A stretch of 5,898 nt of DNA from JBKCHH01 sp046302855 (lineage in GTDB: Bacteria > Pseudomonadota > Alphaproteobacteria > Rickettsiales > UBA8987), in NCBI GenBank assembly GCA_046302855.1, contig JBKCHH010000021.1, positions 1 to 5,898 of the forward strand, read 5' to 3'. The translations under genes were made by a program, and so were the position numbers. Below, piece by piece: positions 1-4,364 of this stretch; within the stretch, counting starts at the first letter, position 1; each line of letters starts with the position of its first letter. Under the pieces are notes generated by a model that worked only from the letters and a program-made list of their open reading frames with translations, was not told the origin of the DNA and did no database searches.

Positions 1-795
1 CACCATACCATTATGAATCCAGTATTTGGCATAGATGCCACCAAAACCGCACCTAGACTGCACAATTTCATTTTCATGATGGGGAAATTTTAAATCTGCC
101 CCACCGCCGTGGATATCAAAAGAATTACCCAAATACTTTACACTCATTACCGAACATTCAGTATGCCACCCCGGTCTGCCATAACCAAAGGGGCTGTTAT
201 AGCCCACCTCTTGCTTTGAAAATGGCTTCCACAGAATAAAATCGCCTGCGTTTTTTTTGTAGCCCTCTACCTCCACTCTAATGCCAGCTATTAAATCATC
301 AATTTTTTTCTTTGATAAATCGCCATAAGCAAAGCCTTCAGTTGTTTTGGTGGTATCAAATAAAATATTGCCCTCACTTTCATAAGCAAAGCCCTTACTT
401 AAAAGCAGTTTTATAATGGCAAAAATCTCTTCCAGATGGTTAGAAACGGCAGGCTCCACCGTTGGTTTTAAGCAGTTTAAATAGGCTAGGTCTTGGTGGT
501 ACCAATCAGTTGCCCTTTTAACAATTTTTTCTACACTTAAACCCTCTTCACTTGCCCGGTTGATAATCTTATCATCAATATCGGTAATATTTCGAACGAA
601 GGTTACTTTTTTGTAGCTTTTTTGAAGTAGGCGGAACCATAAATCAAACACCACCGCACTTCTGGCATTACCAATATGCGCCCTATCGTAAACCGTAGGA
701 CCGCACACATAAAGGCGGATGTTATTTTTATCCAGTGGCGAAAACTCTACCTTTTTACCAGTTAGAGAGTCTGAGATTTTGATGGGGGGTATCAT
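1..795 (-). CDS. cysS: Cysteinyl-tRNA synthetase, N-terminal part (C-terminus beyond left edge)
   Basis: Charges tRNA-Cys with cysteine in the cytoplasm (class Ia synthetase). The 265 visible residues hold the N-terminal half of the catalytic domain: YVCGPTVYD at 29-37, the HIGH-type signature HIGN at 40-43, RNITDIDDK, and GRPGWHTECS near 206-215. The four zinc ligands of the E. coli enzyme (C28, C209, H234, E238) correspond to C31, C214, H239 and E243 with the same spacing, so the cysteine-discriminating site looks intact. The window ends at WIHNGMV, just before the expected KMSKS loop; that loop and the anticodon-binding domain are not visible. The ATG at 793-795 is the only plausible start because an in-frame TAG lies five codons upstream (808-810). 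No Shine-Dalgarno is visible. A TATAAA lies at 814-819 on the minus strand but has no convincing -35. A T8 run at 251-258 encodes lysines and is a possible slippage site. Identification is secure. Confidence 0.97.
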   Translation of the reverse strand, partial: MIPPIKISDSLTGKKVEFSPLDKNNIRLYVCGPTVYDRAHIGNARSAVVFDLWFRLLQKSYKKVTFVRNITDIDDKIINRASEEGLSVEKIVKRATDWYHQDLAYLNCLKPTVEPAVSNHLEEIFAIIKLLLSKGFAYESEGNILFDTTKTTEGFAYGDLSKKKIDDLIAGIRVEVEGYKKNAGDFILWKPFSKQEVGYNSPFGYGRPGWHTECSVMSVKYLGNSFDIHGGGADLKFPHHENEIVQSRCGFGGIYAKYWIHNGMV

Positions 796-868
796 ATCTA
801 AAAATGGCTACAATTTATAGTTAGAAGTCATTGTTAGCCATAAACCATATTTTTGAATGTTATTTACT

Positions 869-910
869 GGATTGCCACGCTCGAGCAAAGCTCTCGCTCG
901 CAATGACGAG
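869..910. repeat. GC-rich dyad element, probable dispersed intergenic repeat
   Basis: A 42-nt GC-rich island stands out in an AT-rich gap. Read on the minus strand it starts CTCGTCATTGCGAGCGAGAG and ends GAGCGTGGCAATCC. The outer ATTGC and GCAAT arms are complementary, and a GAGC-TTT-GCTC hairpin (minus-strand reading) sits in the middle, so it is an imperfect palindrome. Elements of the general form CATTGCGAGC...GCAATCC are, from general knowledge, dispersed in many copies in various bacterial genomes, including AT-rich alphaproteobacteria. Only one copy is present here, so repeat status is inferred from resemblance. It starts 9 nt after the ssb stop and could serve as an RNA 3'-end structure, but no T tract follows that would make a standard terminator. 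Confidence 0.6.
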
Positions 911-919
911 TTTTGGCAC

Positions 920-1348
920 TTAAAATGGCACTTCATCATCACTATGATTACCCGGGCTTAAAGAAGCATCATCATTGTAATTTCCACTGCCTTCTTTTCT
1001 ACCATCTAGAACATTTAGTGAGCAGTTGTAGCCTTGCAGAGCAACTTCAGTTGTGTATCTTTCCTGCCCGTTAGAATCCGTCCATTTTCTGGTTTGCAGA
1101 GTTCCCTCTAGAAAAATTTTTGAGCCTTTTTTTAAGAAGTTTTTGGCAACATTTACCAAGGCTTCATTAAACACAACCACTCTGTGCCATTCCGTTCTTT
1201 CCCTTTTTTCGCCCGTTGCCTTATCTCGCCAAGATTCATTGGTAGCTAGAGAAAAATTCACAATTTCTCTACCGTCTTGCGTTTTTCTAACTTCTGGCTC
1301 TTTACCAAGATTGCCAATTAACATTACCCTGTTTAAACTTCCTACCAT
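920..1348 (-). CDS. ssb: Single-stranded DNA-binding protein
   Basis: Binds single-stranded DNA as a homotetramer during replication, recombination and repair. The 142-residue product has an OB-fold at about residues 4-112, with the family opening SLNRVMLIGNLGKEPEVR. The DNA-stacking aromatics W40, W54 and F60 match E. coli SSB, and W89 corresponds to its W88. A short polar linker (about 113-136) leads to the acidic tip DDEVPF, the docking peptide for partner proteins (DDDIPF in E. coli). The ATG at 1346-1348 was chosen over an in-frame TTG at 1361-1363. It places the protein start where SSBs usually begin (M-x-GSLN), and an AAAGAGG Shine-Dalgarno lies 5 nt upstream of it. That SD would be inside the coding region of the longer version. 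Length is slightly short but normal for alphaproteobacteria. It is divergent from cysE and co-directional with cysS. Confidence 0.97.
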   Translation of the reverse strand: MVGSLNRVMLIGNLGKEPEVRKTQDGREIVNFSLATNESWRDKATGEKRERTEWHRVVVFNEALVNVAKNFLKKGSKIFLEGTLQTRKWTDSNGQERYTTEVALQGYNCSLNVLDGRKEGSGNYNDDASLSPGNHSDDEVPF

Positions 1349-1353
1349 ATATA

Positions 1354-1360
1354 CCTCTTT
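1354..1360 (-). promoter_or_regulatory. Ribosome binding site that fixes the ssb start
   Basis: AAAGAGG on the minus strand, 5 nt before the ATG at 1346-1348, is a good match to the Shine-Dalgarno consensus. It decides the ssb start in favour of this ATG rather than the TTG at 1361-1363. It is the clearest ribosome binding site in the window. Confidence 0.8.
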
Positions 1361-1382
1361 CAAGTTGTTTTAAACTTATTCT

Positions 1383-1411
1383 TTGAATTAAGAATAGTTC
1401 TAGATTAAAAT
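1383..1411 (+). promoter_or_regulatory. Candidate sigma-70-type promoter for cysE
   Basis: TTGAAT at 1383-1388 (4 of 6 to TTGACA) and TAAAAT at 1406-1411 (5 of 6 to TATAAT) are separated by exactly 17 nt. The predicted start of transcription near 1418 would give a leader of about 30 nt before the cysE ATG. The same region forms an imperfect inverted repeat (arms 1382-1394 and 1398-1410, 10 of 13 positions complementary). The region is very AT-rich, so chance matches are likely and this remains a candidate. Confidence 0.45.
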
Positions 1412-1423
1412 AATTTTTTTAGA

Positions 1424-1441
1424 TTAAAATAGTTATTTTAA
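1424..1441. promoter_or_regulatory. AT-rich perfect dyad in the cysE leader, possible operator
   Basis: TTAAAATA-GT-TATTTTAA is a perfect inverted repeat with 8-nt arms and a 2-nt centre, ending 7 nt before the cysE ATG. The 11-mer AGATTAAAATA occurs at 1402-1412, overlapping the candidate -10 box, and again at 1421-1431, overlapping the left arm. The position suits a repressor site in the ssb/cysE divergent region, but no known operator is recognised and AT-rich DNA makes such dyads easily. Confidence 0.3.
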
Positions 1442-1448
1442 AAAACTT

Positions 1449-2123
1449 ATGTTCGAAAATATCAATTCCTATTTCTCTCGCGACCCTGCCGCTAAAAGTA
1501 GGCTAGAAATTATTTTATGCTATCCCGGTTTTCACGCTCTTTTATTTTACAAACTATCGCATTTCTTGTTAAAAATTAAGCTAAGATTGCTAGCTAGATT
1601 TGTGTCGCAACTGGGCAGGTTTTTTACTGGAATTGAAATCCACCCCAATGCTACTATTGGCAAAAGGCTATTTATTGATCATGGAATGGGCGTGGTGATT
1701 GGTGAAACCGCTAAAATTGGTGATGATGTAACTATTTATCATGGCGTAACCCTTGGTGGCACCTCTTCAAAACCGGGTATTCGCCACCCACAAATTGGCA
1801 ATAGCGTAGTAATTGGCAGTGGTGCCCAGATTCTAGGACCCATAAAAATTGGCAATGGTGCTAAAATTGGCTCTAATGCGGTAGTGGTAAAGGATGTTCC
1901 AGAAAATGCCACTATGGTTGGCGTTCCAGCAAGGGAGGTAAAGGTTTTAAATGCAGATGCAAAGGATTTTTCTGCTTACGGCAAAACAGGGGATGTGGAA
2001 GACCCAAGACAAAAGACCATAGATGATTTGGTTCGCACCGTAAAAAATCTGCAAAAAAGAATTAACGAGCTAGAAAAAACGGAAGAGGATCTTAAAAAAT
2101 CAGCTGAAAGCTGGCGGAGTTAA
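1449..2123 (+). CDS. cysE: Serine O-acetyltransferase
   Basis: Transfers acetyl from acetyl-CoA to L-serine, giving O-acetylserine, the committed step of cysteine synthesis; O-acetylserine is then used by cysteine synthase. The 224-residue protein is of the short (EpsC-like) class. It has an N-terminal helical segment with RDPAAKSRLE at 11-20 and CYPGFHALLFYKL at 24-36, then a left-handed beta-helix of hexapeptide repeats at about 62-160. Active-site landmarks are IDHGMGVVIGETA at 76-88 (D77, H78), YHGVTLGGT at 97-105 (H98) and H113 in the loop after it; VGVPAR closes the helix. The C-terminal tail (about 187-220) is a charged, probably coiled-coil helix. The region before RDPAA is a few residues shorter than in most relatives. 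No Shine-Dalgarno precedes the ATG. The gene converges on ftsA. Its cysteine product links it functionally to nearby cysS. Confidence 0.95.
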   Translation: MFENINSYFSRDPAAKSRLEIILCYPGFHALLFYKLSHFLLKIKLRLLARFVSQLGRFFTGIEIHPNATIGKRLFIDHGMGVVIGETAKIGDDVTIYHGVTLGGTSSKPGIRHPQIGNSVVIGSGAQILGPIKIGNGAKIGSNAVVVKDVPENATMVGVPAREVKVLNADAKDFSAYGKTGDVEDPRQKTIDDLVRTVKNLQKRINELEKTEEDLKKSAESWRS

Positions 2124-2131
2124 GAACCCCT

Positions 2132-3412
2132 CTAATTAGTAGTATTTTTTATCCAGTTTAAGAATTTTTTTAAGTTGCCGGAATTGCCCCTATCGTAGCC
2201 CCTTTTCTTGTTATGCTGATTATAGCTTATCCTTTCATATTCAAATAATACTAGCCCAATGGCGGAGGAGAAGTTTTGCGTTTTTAAAGATTCGCTAATG
2301 CCCTCTATAATCTTCGGCTTGGCAATTCGGCACGCCTTGCCGTAATTGTGTTTTATAATTTCCCTGTAGCCAGAAATAAAGCTCCCACCCCCAGTTAGCA
2401 CTACCTTTTGAATATTATAGTGGTTATCGTAATTGTTTTTTATCTTATCGAAAATAACCTCAATCATCTCTTCCACTCGGGCGGAGATAATGTTAATTAA
2501 TACCGATTTTTTTATTACCGTTTCATATTCACTATCGCTATCTTCCTCCTTATTCAAATTGATGTAGTTAGAATTATCTGCTTCGGAGGAAAAAATTGCC
2601 TCGCCGTAAAGAATTTTAACCCTTTCTGCCTGTTCGATAGAAAGGTTTAGGCACTTGGCAATGTCTCTAGTAATAATTGAGCCACCAATTTGCACGGTGG
2701 CAACAAATTTTGGCATTTCATTTTCATAAACTACAATATCACTTTGGTGGCTACCAATATCTAGCAAAATGGCACCTAGATTTTTTTCATCTTCATTCAA
2801 ACAGGCATAGGCAGAGGCAATGGCGGAATTAACAAAACTTATGCTATTAATACCGTTTTTGCTAAAAAAAGCCTCAAGGTTTTTAAGCAGAGTTTTATGA
2901 ACCCCAACCAGATGAATTTTGGCGGTTAGACTATTGCCACTCATTCCTATAGGTTGCTGAATGTTGCCGTAGCCATCTATCGAGAAACTAATGGGGATGG
3001 AGTGGATTATTTGAAAGTTTTCCCTCTCTTCCTTATCTTTTGGGTTTTCTTCTTCGCCCTCTTTAGGCAGGGGTATTTCAGGGCGGATGATGTTTGAAAG
3101 CAGGTTATTGGTTATGGTTTTGCCATCAAGGTTAGTTTCAACCTCCACTATTTTAGAATAGACCCTAAGACCAGAAATACTGATGGTAAGGGCATCTACC
3201 GTAAGCCCTGCCATCTTTTCAGCCGAATTAATGGCAGAAATTATACATTCTTCCGCCTTTTTAATATCTGTAATAAAGCCAGAGTGAATGCCACTAGCAC
3301 CATTATAGCCAATGCCAATAATTTCTAAGCTACTGTCACTCGCTACCTTAGCAATAAGGCAAACTATTTTGGATGAGCCTAAATCTAAAACTGCTATAAT
3401 ATTACTTCGCAT
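2132..3412 (-). CDS. ftsA: Cell division protein FtsA
   Basis: Actin-like ATPase that tethers FtsZ filaments to the inner membrane and recruits later divisome proteins. In the 426 residues, the phosphate-1 motif is IAVLDLGSSK at 6-15, the phosphate-2 motif is ILLDIGSHQSD at 215-225 and the adenosine motif is VVLTGGGSFISG at 337-348. The FtsA-specific 1C subdomain occupies roughly 85-165. The last residues, LKKFLNWIKN at 414-423, form a lysine/hydrophobic amphipathic helix like the usual membrane-targeting sequence, joined by a polar linker (about 392-412). A charged stretch rich in Glu and Lys at 113-132 looks like an insertion. The ATG at 3410-3412 is the first start after an in-frame stop at 3449-3451; no Shine-Dalgarno is seen. 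It stands alone between cysE and tadA, with no ftsQ upstream or ftsZ downstream, unlike the usual division cluster. Confidence 0.96.
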   Translation of the reverse strand: MRSNIIAVLDLGSSKIVCLIAKVASDSSLEIIGIGYNGASGIHSGFITDIKKAEECIISAINSAEKMAGLTVDALTISISGLRVYSKIVEVETNLDGKTITNNLLSNIIRPEIPLPKEGEEENPKDKEERENFQIIHSIPISFSIDGYGNIQQPIGMSGNSLTAKIHLVGVHKTLLKNLEAFFSKNGINSISFVNSAIASAYACLNEDEKNLGAILLDIGSHQSDIVVYENEMPKFVATVQIGGSIITRDIAKCLNLSIEQAERVKILYGEAIFSSEADNSNYINLNKEEDSDSEYETVIKKSVLINIISARVEEMIEVIFDKIKNNYDNHYNIQKVVLTGGGSFISGYREIIKHNYGKACRIAKPKIIEGISESLKTQNFSSAIGLVLFEYERISYNQHNKKRGYDRGNSGNLKKFLNWIKNTTN

Positions 3413-3472
3413 TGCTTTTTTGTAGATATAGTTAAATAGTGATGTTTTTTAGCTTAATTGTAAATACCACTT
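3413..3472. promoter_or_regulatory. Divergent ftsA/tadA promoter region
   Basis: These 60 AT-rich bases separate the start codons of two divergent genes, so both promoters are expected here or in the adjoining coding ends. No pair of -35 and -10 boxes with good spacing could be picked out on either strand, and neither start has a Shine-Dalgarno. The call rests on gene arrangement only. Confidence 0.4.
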
Positions 3473-3925
3473 ATGCCAAAACTTATGTTAATAGAAGAAA
3501 ATTTTTTAAAACTTGCCTTAGCCCAAGCAAAAAAGGCATTTGATGAAAATGAAGTGCCAGTTGGGGCAGTTTTGGTGAGCGAGGCTGGCAAAATCATCAA
3601 GGCATATAATAGGGTTGAGGCAAAACAAAACCCCCTTCTGCATGCGGAATATTTGGTTATAACAAAGGCTTTGAGGGGTGAGAAGAGTAAATATCTAGAT
3701 AATCATTCGCTATTTGTTACCCTAGAACCCTGCTTAATGTGTGCCAGCCTTATAGAAAAGGTGCGGTTAAAAAAGCTATATTTTTCCGCCATAGATGCAA
3801 AGGGGGGCGCCATTTACAGCAATGAGGGCTTGGCAAAAAAACTCCCCCACACCCAAATCTACAGTGGTTTTTTTGAGGAAGAAAGCAAGGCCTTGTTAAA
3901 GAGGTTTTTTAAAAGTAAGCGTTAA
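3473..3925 (+). CDS. tadA: tRNA-specific adenosine deaminase TadA
   Basis: Deaminates the wobble adenosine (position 34) of tRNA-Arg(ACG) to inosine. The 150-residue protein is one complete cytidine/deoxycytidylate-type deaminase domain. The zinc and catalytic signature is HAE at 57-59 (H57 ligand, E59 proton shuttle) with PCLMC at 86-90 (C87 and C90 ligands). EVPVGAVLV at 27-35 and N46 in AYNRVEAKQNPLLHAE are typical of TadA rather than of free-nucleoside deaminases. The C-terminal helix ends in basic residues (RFFKSKR), fitting tRNA contact. The ATG at 3473 is used; the ATG at 3485 (Met5) is also possible, and neither has a Shine-Dalgarno. The gene is divergent from ftsA. Its TAA overlaps the stop codon of the convergent DUF3833 gene by 4 nt. 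A guanine deaminase is the only realistic alternative, and the motifs favour TadA. Confidence 0.93.
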   Translation: MPKLMLIEENFLKLALAQAKKAFDENEVPVGAVLVSEAGKIIKAYNRVEAKQNPLLHAEYLVITKALRGEKSKYLDNHSLFVTLEPCLMCASLIEKVRLKKLYFSAIDAKGGAIYSNEGLAKKLPHTQIYSGFFEEESKALLKRFFKSKR

Positions 3926-4353
3926 TTACTAACCTTCTCAAAACCCGCTACAATTTCACCTATTTTTATGCCGAATTTATGAATGGAGGCCTTGTTTATA
4001 AGGGTTTTTTCATCCACAAACCATAGCTTATCTGTAAAGTTAAGGGTAATGTTCTTATCTTCAATTTTTAGTTTGTATTTTAGCTGAATAATATTGTTTT
4101 TTTGAAAGCCCTTCGCCTTACCAATAATATCATTAGCGGTTCCTATTATAGTTTCATCATTATTTGAAAAGGTAAAATGCCACTGCCTTTGTTGTTTATT
4201 ACCAGAATTATAGGTGAAGTTTTCAGTTAGAATAAGCTCGCTACCTTGCATTTTGCCAAGCATTTCTACCTTAAAAATGCCCTGCACCTTGCCAAATATA
4301 GTTATAACTCCACTACCTTTACTTTTACCTAGAAAGAAATTTTTTATGTTCAT
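3922..4353 (-). CDS. DUF3833-family protein of unknown function
   Basis: The 143 residues match my recollection of DUF3833 over their full length. Landmarks are NFFLGKSKGSGV at 5-16, LTENFTYNSG at 42-51, a QW at 57-58, GTANDIIGKAKG at 71-82 and, near the end, LINKASIHKFGIKIGEI at 118-134. The function of this family is not established. Many gammaproteobacterial members begin with a lipoprotein signal and a lipobox cysteine. This protein has no signal peptide, no cysteine and no membrane segment, and it begins directly at the domain, so it looks cytoplasmic. Strongly alternating polar and hydrophobic residues suggest a beta-rich, possibly barrel-like fold (inference). It starts 9 nt after the AsmA-family stop, with AGGGTG as ribosome binding site overlapping that stop, so the two genes are very likely co-transcribed and translationally coupled. 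A role in envelope or lipid metabolism is a guess from this neighbour. Confidence 0.85.
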   Translation of the reverse strand: MNIKNFFLGKSKGSGVITIFGKVQGIFKVEMLGKMQGSELILTENFTYNSGNKQQRQWHFTFSNNDETIIGTANDIIGKAKGFQKNNIIQLKYKLKIEDKNITLNFTDKLWFVDEKTLINKASIHKFGIKIGEIVAGFEKVSN

Positions 4354-4358
4354 ATTTT

Positions 4359-4364
4359 CACCCT
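4359..4364 (-). promoter_or_regulatory. Ribosome binding site of the DUF3833 gene, overlapping the AsmA-family stop
   Basis: AGGGTG on the minus strand lies 5 nt before the ATG at 4351-4353 and shares its first bases with the TAG stop of the upstream gene (4363-4365). This arrangement suggests translational coupling. The match to the consensus is partial. Confidence 0.55.

Noticed and set aside
1053..1373. Plus-strand open frame of 106 codons
   Set aside because: It lies antisense to ssb almost entirely, and the translation has no recognisable domain; it is a shadow of the ssb frame.
2116..2150. Possible terminator between cysE and ftsA (GGAGTT/AACCCC stem, later T6)
   Set aside because: The stem has an A-C mismatch, a 3-nt loop and includes the cysE stop, and the T run is about 15 nt away, so it does not fit an intrinsic terminator.
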